Source: Betaproteobacteria bacterium
Lineage (GTDB): Bacteria; Pseudomonadota; Gammaproteobacteria; Burkholderiales; Rhodocyclaceae
Reading direction: 5' to 3'
Length of the DNA stretch: 64,000 nucleotides
NCBI GenBank assembly: GCA_016234745.1
Contig: JACRAR010000068.1
Coordinates: 1 to 64,000, forward strand
The position numbers and the translations under genes are program-made. Positions 51,947 through 62,890 of the stretch are shown here, piece after piece. A model generated the notes under the pieces. The model did no database searches. It was not told the origin of the DNA and was given only the letters and a program-made list of their open reading frames with translations. How positions within the stretch are numbered: the first letter of the stretch is position 1; the number at the start of each line of letters is the position of its first letter.

Positions 51947-53830
51947 TTGAACAATCTGTTTAAAAACCTGGCGATCTGGCTGGTCATCGGCATTGTGCTG
52001 ATGACCGTGTTCAACCAGTTCAGCTCGCGTCAGACCGCGCAGACCACCATGGATTATTCCCAGTTCCTCGATGAGGTCAGACTGGGCCACATTACCAAGG
52101 TGGTGATCCAGGGCCGTACGCTTGACGCCACCACCACCGATGGCAAGAAGATCATCGCCTATGCACCACCCGATTTGTGGATGGTCAGCGACCTGCTCAA
52201 GTACAACGTCAAGGTCGTCGCCAAGGCCGAAGAAGAACAGTCCTTCCTCATGAACTTGTTCATTTCGTGGTTCCCGATGCTGCTCCTGATCGGCGTCTGG
52301 ATTTTCTTCATGCGCCAGATGCAGGGGGGCGGCAAGGGCGGCGCTTTCTCATTCGGCAAGAGCAAGGCGCGCCTGATGGATGAATCCTCCAACACCATCA
52401 CCTTTGCCGATGTGGCCGGTTGCGACGAAGCCAAGGAGGATGTCTCGGAAATCGTCGACTTCCTGCGCGACCCCTCCAAATTCCAGAAACTCGGCGGACG
52501 GATTCCGCGCGGCGTGCTCATGGTCGGCTCGCCCGGCACCGGCAAGACTCTGCTGGCCAAGGCAATCGCCGGCGAAGCCAAAGTGCCGTTCTTTTCCATC
52601 TCGGGTTCCGATTTCGTCGAGATGTTCGTCGGCGTCGGTGCGGCGCGTGTGCGCGACATGTTCGAGAATGCCAAGAAACAGGCACCCTGCATCGTCTTCA
52701 TCGATGAAATCGACGCGGTCGGCCGCCAGCGTGGCGCCGGCCTGGGCGGCGGCAACGACGAGCGTGAGCAGACGTTGAACCAGCTGCTGGTCGAAATGGA
52801 CGGTTTCGAAGGCACTTCCGGCGTCATTGTCATTGCCGCCACCAACCGCCCCGATGTACTCGACCCCGCGCTGTTGCGGCCGGGCCGCTTCGACCGCCAG
52901 GTGGTGGTACCACTGCCGGACATCCGCGGCCGCGAGCAGATTTTGATGGTGCATATGCGCAAGGTGCCCATCGCACCGGACGTCAAGGCCGACATCATCG
53001 CGCGCGGCACACCAGGTTTCTCGGGCGCCGACCTGGCCAACCTGGTGAACGAATCGGCGCTGTTTGCCGCACGTCAGAACAAGCGGCTGGTCGACATGGA
53101 CGACTTCGAACAGGCCAAGGACAAGATCATCATGGGCTCGGCACGCCGCACCATGGTGATGCCCGAGGAGGAACGCAGGAACACCGCCTATCACGAGTCC
53201 GGCCACGTTGTCGTCGCCAAGCTGATGACCAAGACCGATCCGGTGCACAAAGTCACCATCATCCCGCGCGGCCGTGCCCTCGGCGTGACCATGCAACTGC
53301 CGGAAGAGGACCGCTACAGCCAGGACAAGGAGCGCCTGCTGCAGACCATCGCCGTGCTGTTCGGCGGGCGCATTGCCGAAGAGATCTTCATGCATCAGAT
53401 GACTACCGGCGCCTCCAACGATTTCGAACGCGCCACCGGCATTGCCCGACGCATGGTGACCCAGTGGGGCATGACGGACGCCCTGGGCCCGATGGTGTAT
53501 GGCGAGAATGAAGGCGAGGTATTCCTCGGCCGCTCTGTCACTACCCACAAGAATGTCTCGGAAGCAACCATGCAGCAGGTCGATGCCGAAATTCGCCGCA
53601 TCATCGATCAGCAGTACGGCGTCGCCCGCAAGCTCATAGAGGACAACAGCGACAAGATCGAGATCATGGCGAAAGCCCTGCTCGAGTGGGAAACCCTCGA
53701 TGCCGACCAGATCAGCGACATCATGGCCGGCAATCCGCCGCGCGCGCCCAAGCCCAGCGCACCGCCACCGCAGCCGACCTCCCCCGACAGTTCACCCGGG
53801 GCAGCGCCCAGCGCCCCGGCCCCGGCCTGA
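51947..53830 (+). CDS. ftsH: ATP-dependent zinc metalloprotease FtsH
   Basis: Membrane-anchored AAA+ protease that removes misfolded membrane proteins and regulators such as sigma-32. The 627-residue protein has two N-terminal membrane helices (~7–24, ~102–121), the AAA domain with [28 protein letters not shown] and the SRH (LLRPGRFDR), and the zinc protease motif [10 protein letters not shown]. The tail is Pro/Ala/Ser-rich. TTG 51947 follows GAAGGAG. A terminator follows. Confidence 0.98.
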   Translation: MNNLFKNLAIWLVIGIVLMTVFNQFSSRQTAQTTMDYSQFLDEVRLGHITKVVIQGRTLDATTTDGKKIIAYAPPDLWMVSDLLKYNVKVVAKAEEEQSFLMNLFISWFPMLLLIGVWIFFMRQMQGGGKGGAFSFGKSKARLMDESSNTITFADVAGCDEAKEDVSEIVDFLRDPSKFQKLGGRIPRGVLMVGSPGTGKTLLAKAIAGEAKVPFFSISGSDFVEMFVGVGAARVRDMFENAKKQAPCIVFIDEIDAVGRQRGAGLGGGNDEREQTLNQLLVEMDGFEGTSGVIVIAATNRPDVLDPALLRPGRFDRQVVVPLPDIRGREQILMVHMRKVPIAPDVKADIIARGTPGFSGADLANLVNESALFAARQNKRLVDMDDFEQAKDKIIMGSARRTMVMPEEERRNTAYHESGHVVVAKLMTKTDPVHKVTIIPRGRALGVTMQLPEEDRYSQDKERLLQTIAVLFGGRIAEEIFMHQMTTGASNDFERATGIARRMVTQWGMTDALGPMVYGENEGEVFLGRSVTTHKNVSEATMQQVDAEIRRIIDQQYGVARKLIEDNSDKIEIMAKALLEWETLDADQISDIMAGNPPRAPKPSAPPPQPTSPDSSPGAAPSAPAPA

Positions 53831-53842
53831 CGACCACTCCCC

Positions 53843-53867
53843 AAAGGCCGCGCACGCGCGGCCTTTT
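53843..53867 (+). terminator. Rho-independent terminator after ftsH
   Basis: AAAGGCCGCG–cacg–CGCGGCCTTTT: a perfect 7-bp GC stem (extended by A–T pairs) with a 4-nt loop and a short T-run. It lies 12 nt after the ftsH stop and only 3 nt before the folP ATG. Confidence 0.85.
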
Positions 53868-53870
53868 CAC

Positions 53871-54701
53871 ATGTCCCAGCACTTGCATTGCGGCCGCTTC
53901 GATCTGAGCCTGAAGCGGCCGTTGATCATGGGCATCATCAACTTGACCGACGACTCCTTCTCGGGCGACGGTCTGCGCGGCGACACCCAACGCGCCATAG
54001 ATCACGGCTTGCGGCTGGTGCAGGCAGGTGCAGACATTCTCGATCTCGGTGCCGAATCTTCGCGCCCCGGTGCAACGGCAATCGATGCCCAACAGGAACT
54101 CGATCGATTGCTGCCGGTGCTGGCGGGCCTGCGCGATTGCGGCGTACCGCTATCTGTGGATACACAAAAAGCCGAAGTAATGCGCAGTGTGCTTTCGGCC
54201 GGCGCCGACATGATCAATGACATTACCGCGCTACAAGCGCCACAAGCTTTGGAGGCCGTGGCCGCAAGCCCGGCGGCAGTCTGCCTGATGCACATGCAAG
54301 GCGAACCGCAAGGCATGCAGCAAGCCCCGAGCTACGACGATGTCATTGCCGAGGTGCGAGCGTTCCTCTGCACCAGGGCGCAGGCCGCCCGGAATGCAGG
54401 TATCGCGACCGAGCGTATCGTGCTTGATCCCGGCTTCGGTTTCGGCAAGACCCTCGAACATAACCTGGCCCTGCTGCGCAATCTGGCCGAGTTCTGCGAA
54501 ACCGGCTTTCCCTTGCTGGTAGGCTTGTCGCGCAAGTCCATGTTAGGCTTGATCACTGGTCGGCCGGCCGAGGCGCGGCTGCCGGCCGGCATCGCCGCTG
54601 GACTCATGGCCATGCAGCGCGGCGCCAGGATCGTGCGGGTGCATGATGTTGAGGCATGGCGCGACGTCATTGCAGTTTGGAACGCAGTGGAGGAAGTCTG
54701 A
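53871..54701 (+). CDS. folP: Dihydropteroate synthase
   Basis: Condenses p-aminobenzoate with the pterin pyrophosphate in folate synthesis. The 276-residue TIM barrel has [45 protein letters not shown] and [22 protein letters not shown] 53871 gives the standard N-terminus, but no ribosome site is visible because the ftsH terminator stem lies immediately upstream. glmM starts 2 nt after the stop. Confidence 0.96.
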   Translation: MSQHLHCGRFDLSLKRPLIMGIINLTDDSFSGDGLRGDTQRAIDHGLRLVQAGADILDLGAESSRPGATAIDAQQELDRLLPVLAGLRDCGVPLSVDTQKAEVMRSVLSAGADMINDITALQAPQALEAVAASPAAVCLMHMQGEPQGMQQAPSYDDVIAEVRAFLCTRAQAARNAGIATERIVLDPGFGFGKTLEHNLALLRNLAEFCETGFPLLVGLSRKSMLGLITGRPAEARLPAGIAAGLMAMQRGARIVRVHDVEAWRDVIAVWNAVEEV

Positions 54702-54702
54702 A

Positions 54703-56082
<1,380 letters not shown>

Positions 56083-56106
56083 GGCTGCCCTAACTGAGCC
56101 AGGCCA

Positions 56107-57168
56107 CTACATCGCAGCCACGACGCGGTCGCCCATCTCCGAACATGAAACTTTCTGTTTGCCGGCCTCGAAAATATCCGCCGTGCGATAACCGGCAGCA
56201 AGCACCTTCTTCACCGCACCCTCGATGCGGCCGGCAGCCTGCTCGTTGTTGAAGGTGTAGCGCAGCATCATCGCCGCCGAAAGAATTGTGGCAAGCGGAT
56301 TGGCGAGATTCTTGCCGGCGATGTCGGGCGCCGAACCATGGCAGGGTTCGTACATGCCCTTGTTGTTGGCATCGAGCGATGCGGAGGGCAGCATGCCTAT
56401 GGAACCGGTCAACATCGACGCCTCGTCCGACAGGATGTCGCCGAACATATTGCCGGTGACCATCACGTCGAATTGTTTCGGGTTGCGCACCAGTTGCATG
56501 GCGGCGTTATCGACCAGCATATGGCTGAGTTCAACATCGGGATACTCTGCTGCAAGCTCTATGATTACGTCGCGCCAGAGCTGTGTGGTTTCCAGCACAT
56601 TCATCTTGTCGACCGAGCAGAGCTTCTTGCTGCGCTTCTGGGCCGCCTTGAAGGCGACACGGCCAATGCGGCGGATTTCGGCTTCGTTGTAGATCATGGT
56701 ATTGCGGCCGACACGCTGACCGTCTTCGACGGAGATGCCGCGCGGCTCGCCGAAGTAGATGTCGCCGGTCAGCTCACGCACGATCATGATATCCAGGCCG
56801 GCAACGACTTCCGGCTTCAAGGACGATGCGTTGGCGAGTTCCGCATAGAGAATCGCCGGACGCAGGTTGGCGAACAGGTTCAGATCCTTGCGGATACCGA
56901 GCAGGCCACGTTCCGGGCGCTGCGGGCGCGGTAACACGTCCCACTTTGGACCGCCGACGGCGCCCAGCAGCACGGCGTCGGCGTCACGCGCGATCTGTTG
57001 CGTGGCTTCCGGGTACGGCGAACCTGTGGCATCGACCGCACAGCCGCCGAGAAGCGCTTCCTCGGTTTCTATTTTCATGCCTTCTGACTTGAACACGTCC
57101 AGCACGCGCAGCGCCTGCGCGATGATTTCAACACCGATGCCGTCACCCGGCAAAACCGCAATTTTCAT
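56107..57168 (-). CDS. leuB: 3-isopropylmalate dehydrogenase
   Basis: Third step of leucine synthesis. The 353-residue NAD-dependent enzyme has [48 protein letters not shown], the substrate and metal region [20 protein letters not shown], and [20 protein letters not shown]. It lies 14 nt after leuD and is the last gene of leuCDB. Confidence 0.98.
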   Translation of the reverse strand: MKIAVLPGDGIGVEIIAQALRVLDVFKSEGMKIETEEALLGGCAVDATGSPYPEATQQIARDADAVLLGAVGGPKWDVLPRPQRPERGLLGIRKDLNLFANLRPAILYAELANASSLKPEVVAGLDIMIVRELTGDIYFGEPRGISVEDGQRVGRNTMIYNEAEIRRIGRVAFKAAQKRSKKLCSVDKMNVLETTQLWRDVIIELAAEYPDVELSHMLVDNAAMQLVRNPKQFDVMVTGNMFGDILSDEASMLTGSIGMLPSASLDANNKGMYEPCHGSAPDIAGKNLANPLATILSAAMMLRYTFNNEQAAGRIEGAVKKVLAAGYRTADIFEAGKQKVSCSEMGDRVVAAM

Positions 57169-57182
57169 TTCTTCGTTCCTTT

Positions 57183-57821
57183 TCAGTTGAACAGCCAGGG
57201 TTGTGCCGCGCGGTGCTTCTGTTCGAAGGCCTTGATCGCATCGGCGTGCTGCAGGGTCAGGCCGATCTCGTCAAGCCCGTTCATCAGGCAATGCTTGCGG
57301 TGCGGTGTGATGTCGAAACGGAACCACTCGCCAGCGGGATTGCGTACGGTCTGCGTTTCCAGATCGACTCTCAGGCGATAGCCCGGCGTGGCGAAACATT
57401 CGCGGAACAACTGGGCGACGATGTCGGCCGAGGCGACGATCGGCAGGATGCCGTTCTTGAAGCAGTTGGAGAAAAAAATATCCGCGAACGACGGCGCGAT
57501 AATGACCCGGAAGCCATAGTCTTCAATGGCCCAGGGCGCATGCTCGCGGCTTGAGCCGCAGCCGAAATTGTCGCGTGCCAGCAGCACCTCGGAGTTCTTG
57601 TAGCGTAGCTGGTTGAGCACGAAATCCTTGTTGAGCGGGCGATGGCTGCAATCCATGTCCGGTTCGCCGTGGTCGGTATAGCGCCACTCGTCGAAGAGGA
57701 AGGGGCCGAAGCCGGAGCGCTTGATCGATTTGAGGAACTGCTTGGGGATGATCGCGTCGGTGTCGACATTGGCGCGATCGAGCGGGCAAACCAGCCCATT
57801 GAGTTGCGTAAAAGCTTTCAT
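57183..57821 (-). CDS. leuD: 3-isopropylmalate dehydratase small subunit
   Basis: A 212-residue partner of LeuC. The swivel domain includes [39 protein letters not shown] and the C-terminal [20 protein letters not shown]. It follows leuC by 15 nt. Full length. Confidence 0.97.
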   Translation of the reverse strand: MKAFTQLNGLVCPLDRANVDTDAIIPKQFLKSIKRSGFGPFLFDEWRYTDHGEPDMDCSHRPLNKDFVLNQLRYKNSEVLLARDNFGCGSSREHAPWAIEDYGFRVIIAPSFADIFFSNCFKNGILPIVASADIVAQLFRECFATPGYRLRVDLETQTVRNPAGEWFRFDITPHRKHCLMNGLDEIGLTLQHADAIKAFEQKHRAAQPWLFN

Positions 57822-57836
57822 GGTCTCATTCCTTGT

Positions 57837-59246
57837 TCAGAGCAGCGTGCGTACATCGACGAAATGACCGGCGATCGCGGCGGCCGCTGCCATTTCCGGG
57901 CTCACCAGGTGGGTTCGTCCGCCCGGGCCCTGGCGGCCTTCGAAATTCCGGTTGGAGGTTGACGCGCAGCGCTCGCCGGCGGGCAGACGGTCGGCATTCA
58001 TGGCCAGGCACATCGAACAGCCAGGTTCGCGCCACTCGAAACCGGCGGCGATGAAAATCTTGTCCAGCCCTTCCGCCTCGGCCTGGCGCTTGACCACGCC
58101 GGAGCCCGGCACGATCAGCACCTGATTGACGTTGGCGGCCTTTTTCTTGCCCTGGGCAATCTTCGCCGCGGCACGCAAGTCCTCGATGCGCGAATTGGTG
58201 CAGGAACCGATGAAGACCTTGTCGATGCGGATCGACTCGATCGGCATGTCGGCGGTCAGCCCCATGTAGGTGAGCGCGCGCTCGATGCCGGCACGCTTGA
58301 CTGGATCTGCCTCCTTGGCCGGGTTGGGCACACGGTCGCTGATCGCGAGCACCTGCTCGGGTGAAGTACCCCAGGTCACTTGCGGGAAAATCTCGTCGGC
58401 CTTGAGTTCGACGACGCTGTCGAACACGGCGTCGGCGTCGGTTTTCAAGGTATTCCAGTACGCCACCGCCTTGTCCCAGTCCGCACCCTTGGGGGCATAG
58501 GTACGTCCTTTCAGATAGGCCGCCGTCTTCTCGTCCGGCGCGATCAAACCCGCCCGTGCACCGGCTTCGATGGCCATGTTGCAGACGGTCATGCGGCCTT
58601 CCATCGACAAGGCGCTGATGGCGGAGCCGCTGAACTCGATGGCGCAACCCGTACCGCCGGCTGTGCCGATCTTGCCGATCACCGCCAACGCCAGATCCTT
58701 GGCGGTCACGCCCTTGCCCACCTGGCCGTCGATCCTGACCAGCATGCGCCTGGATTTCTTGGCGATCAGGGTTTGCGTGGCCAGCACATGCTCCACCTCG
58801 GAAGTGCCGATGCCATGCGCCAGCGCGCCGAATGCGCCATGCGTCGAGGTGTGGCTGTCGCCGCATACCACGGTCATGCCGGGCAGCGTGGTGCCGTTCT
58901 CCGGACCGATCACATGGATGATGCCCTGGTTCGCATGCTTGAACGGGAAATACACCAGCGCGCCGAACTCCTTGATGTTGGCATCGAGGGTTTCCACCTG
59001 CAGGCGCGAGACCGGATCCTGGATGCCCTTGTCCCAGTCGTTGGTGGGCGTGTTGTGATCCGGCACCGCCACCATCGAAGTATTGCGCCACGGCTTGCGG
59101 CCGGACAAGCGCATGCCTTCGAAGGCTTGCGGGCTGGTCACTTCATGCAGCAGGTGGCGATCGATATAGAGCAAGCAGGTGCCGTCGCTTTCCTCGCGCA
59201 CGACATGCGACTCCCAGAGTTTGTCATACAGTGTTTTGCCGGCCAT
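57837..59246 (-). CDS. leuC: 3-isopropylmalate dehydratase large subunit
   Basis: Isomerises 2- to 3-isopropylmalate. The 469-residue aconitase-fold protein binds a [4Fe-4S] cluster through Cys in [19 protein letters not shown]-type, [16 protein letters not shown] and [11 protein letters not shown] motifs. ATG 59246 ([16 protein letters not shown]) follows an AAGGAGTCACC ribosome site. It is the first gene of leuCDB and is divergent from the MmyB-like regulator. leuA itself is not in the window. Confidence 0.97.
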   Translation of the reverse strand: MAGKTLYDKLWESHVVREESDGTCLLYIDRHLLHEVTSPQAFEGMRLSGRKPWRNTSMVAVPDHNTPTNDWDKGIQDPVSRLQVETLDANIKEFGALVYFPFKHANQGIIHVIGPENGTTLPGMTVVCGDSHTSTHGAFGALAHGIGTSEVEHVLATQTLIAKKSRRMLVRIDGQVGKGVTAKDLALAVIGKIGTAGGTGCAIEFSGSAISALSMEGRMTVCNMAIEAGARAGLIAPDEKTAAYLKGRTYAPKGADWDKAVAYWNTLKTDADAVFDSVVELKADEIFPQVTWGTSPEQVLAISDRVPNPAKEADPVKRAGIERALTYMGLTADMPIESIRIDKVFIGSCTNSRIEDLRAAAKIAQGKKKAANVNQVLIVPGSGVVKRQAEAEGLDKIFIAAGFEWREPGCSMCLAMNADRLPAGERCASTSNRNFEGRQGPGGRTHLVSPEMAAAAAIAGHFVDVRTLL

Positions 59247-59312
59247 GGTGACTCCTTGAATAGTGCCTCGCCGCACTCATTGGCGTGAGGTTGGGATCAT
59301 GCTAGCGCGACT

Positions 59313-59356
59313 TTGATACCGGAACAAGACTAGCAGTTATACTAGGACCCATACTA
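59313..59356 (+). promoter_or_regulatory. Promoter region of the MmyB-type regulator with direct repeats
   Basis: TTGATA (59313–59318), 19 bp and TATACT (59338–59343) form a sigma-70 candidate. ATACTA occurs twice 12 bp apart (59339–59344, 59351–59356), the first overlapping the −10. These direct repeats could be a binding site for the regulator itself. Confidence 0.4.
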
Positions 59357-59376
59357 ATACCCAACAGCATGCTGCC

Positions 59377-60168
59377 ATGGATACCCGCCGCAAGGAACTC
59401 GGTGAATTTCTCCAGGCGCTGCGTAGTCGCGCTGACCCGACAGCCTCCGGCTTTCCGGCCGGCAAGCGCCGCCGCACGCAAGGTTTGCGCCGCGAGGAAG
59501 TGGCGCAACTGGCCGGAATCAGCCCCACCTGGTACACCTGGATCGAGCAAGGCCGCCAGGTCAATGTTTCCGCCGAGGTGCTCGACCGGCTGGCGCAAGC
59601 CCTGCGGCTCAACCGCAGCGAGCGTGCCTACCTGTTTGAAATGGCTGGCCGACACGACCCGCACGCTGCTCACGCCGAGGAAGATAGCGCGCCGGCAGCC
59701 CTCACCGGCTTGCTCGCCGACATCGCGATCCCGGCCTACATCATGGGTCGGAGCTGGGATCTGCTGGCCTGGAACCGTCCGGCCGCCAAGCTGTTCGCCG
59801 GCTGGCTGGACAAGCCCTTATCGGCTTCGGCACCGCGACCCAACATGCTGCGTTTCGTTTTCCTGATGCCGCAAGCCCGGCAATTCGTGGTGGATTGGGA
59901 GACTCGCGCGCGCCGCATCGCTGCGGAATTCCGCGCCGACTGCCGCAGCCGCCTTGAGGAGCCAGCCTTGCAGCGCCTGATCGGGGAACTGGCCCAGGCC
60001 AGCCCGGATTTTGCGCGCTACTGGAAACAGCATGATGTCCTGGAACGCCAGGGTGGGCAGCGCGCCTTCAACCATCCGCTGCGCGGCCTGATCACCTGCC
60101 AGCAGGTCACGCTGCGGCCGGTAGAGCAGGAGCAATTGAAGCTGGTGCTGCTTAAACCCAGCACCTAA
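59377..60168 (+). CDS. MmyB-like helix-turn-helix transcriptional regulator
   Basis: A 263-residue regulator. The N-terminal XRE-type HTH (~1–90) includes GKRRRTQGLRREEVAQLAGI and WYTWIEQGRQVNVSAEVLDR. The C-terminal MmyB ligand-binding domain (~100–255) includes LAWNRPAAKLFAGWL, RFVFLMPQARQFVVDWETRA and FNHPLRGLITCQQVTLRPVE. Family members bind fatty-acid-like ligands. It is divergent from leuC and convergent with the citramalate synthase gene; its targets are unknown. Confidence 0.92.
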   Translation: MDTRRKELGEFLQALRSRADPTASGFPAGKRRRTQGLRREEVAQLAGISPTWYTWIEQGRQVNVSAEVLDRLAQALRLNRSERAYLFEMAGRHDPHAAHAEEDSAPAALTGLLADIAIPAYIMGRSWDLLAWNRPAAKLFAGWLDKPLSASAPRPNMLRFVFLMPQARQFVVDWETRARRIAAEFRADCRSRLEEPALQRLIGELAQASPDFARYWKQHDVLERQGGQRAFNHPLRGLITCQQVTLRPVEQEQLKLVLLKPST

Positions 60169-60198
60169 GCGCGCGATGCCGGACGCAAGGGCCGGGAA

Positions 60199-61776
60199 TC
60201 ACGCCTGCCGTTCCTGTTCTCGCACCAGCTTGTATTCGATCGCATCGACCAGGGCGCGATAGGAGGCATCAATGACGTCCGTCGAAACGCCGATGGTGGT
60301 CCAGTATTCGCGATGGTCGGTGGATTCGATGAGCACCCGCACCTTCGCCGCAGAAGCCTTGTCCGAGTCGAGAACGCGCACCTTGTAGTCGGTCAGCTTG
60401 ATCTCCTTGATCGCCGGGTAGAAGCGCTCAAGCGCCTTGCGCACGGCATTGTCGAGCGCATTCACCGGTCCGTCGCCCTCGGCGGCGGTGATTTCTTCCT
60501 GGTCGCCGACGCTGATCTTGATCATGGCCGAGGAATTCACGCCGTTGACGGAGGGCTCGTTGACGATCACCTTGAACTCCTTGAGTTCGAAGAACGGCTG
60601 GTACTTGCCGAGCAGCTTGCGCACCACCAGTTCGAAGGAGCTTTCCGCGGTTTCGAATTGATAGCCCTCGTGCTCGAGTTCCTTGAGGCGGTCAACCACC
60701 TTCTGGGTTTCCGGCGAATCCTTGGTCAGCGCCGGCTCGATGGCGTTGATGCGCGCCAGCAGGGTGCTGCGCCCGGCGACCTCGGACATCAGGATGCGGC
60801 GGCTGTTGCCCACCTGTTCCGGGTTGATGTGCTCGTAGGAAATCGGATTCTTCTGCACGGCGTCGATGTGCATGCCGCCCTTGTGGGCGAAAGCGTCGTT
60901 GCCGACATAGGGCGCCTTCTCGCTGTGCGGCATGTTGGCGATCTCGCTGACAAAGCGTGCTGTCGACGTCAGATGCACCATGCGCTCCGGCGGGATGCAC
61001 TCGAAACCGAGCTTGAGCTGCAGGTTGGGAATGATCGAACACAGGTTGGCATTGCCGCAGCGTTCGCCAATGCCGTTGATGGTGCCCTGCACATGAGTGG
61101 CGCCGGCCTGCACCGCCATCAGCGAATTGGCCACCGCGACTTCGCCGTCATTGTGGCAATGGATGCCGATGGCCGCAGAGAAACGTCCGGCGACCTGGGC
61201 GGTGATGTCGAAGATTTCTTGCGGGAAAGCACCGCCATTGGTGTCACAGAGGCACAGGCAATCCGCACCGGCATCGGCCGCCGCGCTCAACACTTGCAGC
61301 GCATAGTCCGGATTGGCCTTGTAGCCGTCGAAAAAATGCTCGGCATCAAAAACCACTTCCTTGCCCTGCTGTTTGAGATAGCGGATGGTGTCGCCGACCA
61401 TGGCCAGGTTCTCTTCGAGACTGGTGCGCAGGATGTGGCTGACCTGGTAATCCCAGCTCTTGCCGAATATGGCAATGGCATCGGTGCCGGCCTTGAGCAG
61501 CGACTGGACATTGCTGTCCTGGGCGACGGGAATGCCTACCTTGCGGGTACTGCCGAAGGCGATGATCCTGGCGCTGTTGAGCTTGAGGGCGCTGACCCGC
61601 GTAAAAAACTCGAGGTCCTTGGGGTTCGAGCCGGGATTGCCGGCCTCAATATAACGGACACCCAGATCGTCGAGCCGCTCGACGATCTTGATCTTGTCCT
61701 CGACCGAGTACGAAATTCCCTGGGCCTGCGCACCGTCGCGCAGGGTCGAATCGTAGATGTCAATTTTTCTGGTCAT
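60199..61776 (-). CDS. cimA: (R)-citramalate synthase
   Basis: A 525-residue HMGL-like/LeuA-type enzyme. The catalytic part includes IYDSTLRDGAQAQGISYSVE, IEAGNPGSNPKDLEFF, GIHCHNDGEVAVANSLMAVQ and GTINGIGERCGNANL, and a C-terminal LeuA-type dimer/allosteric domain follows (~380–520). Length and motifs fit the citramalate synthase group (Geobacter type) rather than 2-isopropylmalate synthase. It would make citramalate from pyruvate and acetyl-CoA, opening a threonine-independent route to isoleucine in which LeuCDB also act. Confidence 0.9.
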   Translation of the reverse strand: MTRKIDIYDSTLRDGAQAQGISYSVEDKIKIVERLDDLGVRYIEAGNPGSNPKDLEFFTRVSALKLNSARIIAFGSTRKVGIPVAQDSNVQSLLKAGTDAIAIFGKSWDYQVSHILRTSLEENLAMVGDTIRYLKQQGKEVVFDAEHFFDGYKANPDYALQVLSAAADAGADCLCLCDTNGGAFPQEIFDITAQVAGRFSAAIGIHCHNDGEVAVANSLMAVQAGATHVQGTINGIGERCGNANLCSIIPNLQLKLGFECIPPERMVHLTSTARFVSEIANMPHSEKAPYVGNDAFAHKGGMHIDAVQKNPISYEHINPEQVGNSRRILMSEVAGRSTLLARINAIEPALTKDSPETQKVVDRLKELEHEGYQFETAESSFELVVRKLLGKYQPFFELKEFKVIVNEPSVNGVNSSAMIKISVGDQEEITAAEGDGPVNALDNAVRKALERFYPAIKEIKLTDYKVRVLDSDKASAAKVRVLIESTDHREYWTTIGVSTDVIDASYRALVDAIEYKLVREQERQA

Positions 61777-61927
61777 GGCGTTTTCCTGCTGTTGCAGTGC
61801 GTTCTCGTCGATACTGCGGCTATTTTACAGATAACCAAGCAGCAGCCACTGCCGACCCCATGATTGCCTATGTTGTTTTAGGGCTCACGGGATGAACGCC
61901 TCCACTCGACCTTAACTTTGGCGGCTC

Positions 61928-62275
61928 TCACAGCCGCTTCTGCTGACGCAATTCGCGCATTAGTTCCACGCCGGCATTCGCCAAATCTTGGCCGGGGTTG
62001 GTACGGCAATAGTTGTCCAGCCACAAGAAAATCGAATCATTGTCGGTCCCTTTGAGCAAATTCTTGCCCGACTCCTCGGCACGCCCGGAAAGATAGCCGA
62101 GAAACCAGTTCTTGCTGACGAGCAGCGGCACCTTGTTCATCTCGGTTGCACTCTTCGCATAACGGGCTTGCTCCTGCCATTCATGGCAGGAGCGTGCGCC
62201 GCGAATTTCCACAGGCGCTGCGCTGGAGTTCGCCGCCAGCAGGACACCCATCAGAGTAATCACCAGCCTGGTCAT
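61928..62275 (-). CDS. Small exported protein, paralog 1 (unknown function)
   Basis: A 115-residue protein with an N-terminal signal peptide (RLVITLMGVLLAANSSAAP). The mature part has two cysteines: one in GARSCHEWQEQ, the other in LWLDNYCRTNPGQDL. The centre reads NWFLGYLSGRAEESGKNLLK. It shares this layout with the adjacent upstream gene, pointing to a tandem duplication. The start overlaps the previous stop by 4 nt (ATGA). The pattern loosely recalls Rap1a/Tai-like immunity folds but is not assigned. Confidence 0.75.
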   Translation of the reverse strand: MTRLVITLMGVLLAANSSAAPVEIRGARSCHEWQEQARYAKSATEMNKVPLLVSKNWFLGYLSGRAEESGKNLLKGTDNDSIFLWLDNYCRTNPGQDLANAGVELMRELRQQKRL

Positions 62276-62610
62276 TTTGCCGCTCGCTTGCCTTTCTGCA
62301 GTTCTGCAGCCAGAACACCGGCGCCACTGACCAGATCCCTGAGGGGATTGGCCTGGCAGTATTTGTCCATCCAGCCGTTAAACGCGGCATTGTCCACGCC
62401 GGTCAGAAAGTCCTTGCCGCTACCCGCTGCCAGACCTGCCATGAAGCCCTGCAACCAGTAAGCATTGCCCAAGGCCAGCGTATCCGACTTTTCCCGGTGG
62501 GCAACCCATTCGCCGCACGAAGGTGCCCCAAATTCGGCTGCCGTCACAACAGCAGCAGCGGCGCAAAGCACCGGCAGCAAGCATCCCCTCAAGATTGCGC
62601 TACGCTTCAT
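62272..62610 (-). CDS. Small exported protein, paralog 2 (unknown function)
   Basis: A 112-residue protein with a signal peptide (SAILRGCLLPVLCAAAAVVT). The mature part mirrors its neighbour: APSCGEWVAHREKSDTL, AYWLQGFMAGLAAGSGKDFL, GVDNAAFNGWMDKYCQANPL. I prefer ATG 62610, which gives a compact signal peptide; ATG 62640 adds ten residues. It is probably the first gene of a two-gene unit. Confidence 0.75.
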   Translation of the reverse strand: MKRSAILRGCLLPVLCAAAAVVTAAEFGAPSCGEWVAHREKSDTLALGNAYWLQGFMAGLAAGSGKDFLTGVDNAAFNGWMDKYCQANPLRDLVSGAGVLAAELQKGKRAAK

Positions 62611-62649
62611 CGGAATATTTCTCTGCAGTGAAAGAGCCATCTTACGCTA

Positions 62650-62862
62650 TTGACTGTATCCGGCGAAGTCTATAGGCTCCCCCGGCATCCGGCTTTCGCG
62701 GTTTCCCCTGCCTTGGACATACAAAAAATCATCACCCAGATTCTCACCCACCCATGGATCCTGGGCGTATTTTTTGTGGTAACGCTGTTGGTGAATCTTC
62801 TGGCTTTGCGGCGGATCCGCAAGGAAGAGCCGCACAAATACCAGAAACCTGGCCAACAGTAA
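62650..62862 (+). CDS. Small single-helix membrane protein (hypothetical)
   Basis: An open frame of up to 70 residues with one membrane helix (ILGVFFVVTLLVNLLALRRI) and a charged tail (RKEEPHKYQKPG). No ATG is available; TTG 62650 or TTG 62714 could start it, the latter giving 49 residues. The positive residues after the helix argue for a real protein with its tail in the cytoplasm. No family is recognised. The CYTH–CHAD gene starts 28 nt later. Confidence 0.4.
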   Translation: MTVSGEVYRLPRHPAFAVSPALDIQKIITQILTHPWILGVFFVVTLLVNLLALRRIRKEEPHKYQKPGQQ

Positions 62863-62890
62863 GCCAAGCGGTTTTGCTGCCCAATACAAC

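Noticed and set aside
56083-56106. Terminator between convergent glmM and leuB
   Set aside because: The 24-bp gap has no stem-loop with a T-run on either strand.
61777-61927. Gene or RNA upstream of cimA
   Set aside because: The 151-bp spacer shows no coding frame, ribosome site or convincing RNA structure; it probably holds the cimA promoter.
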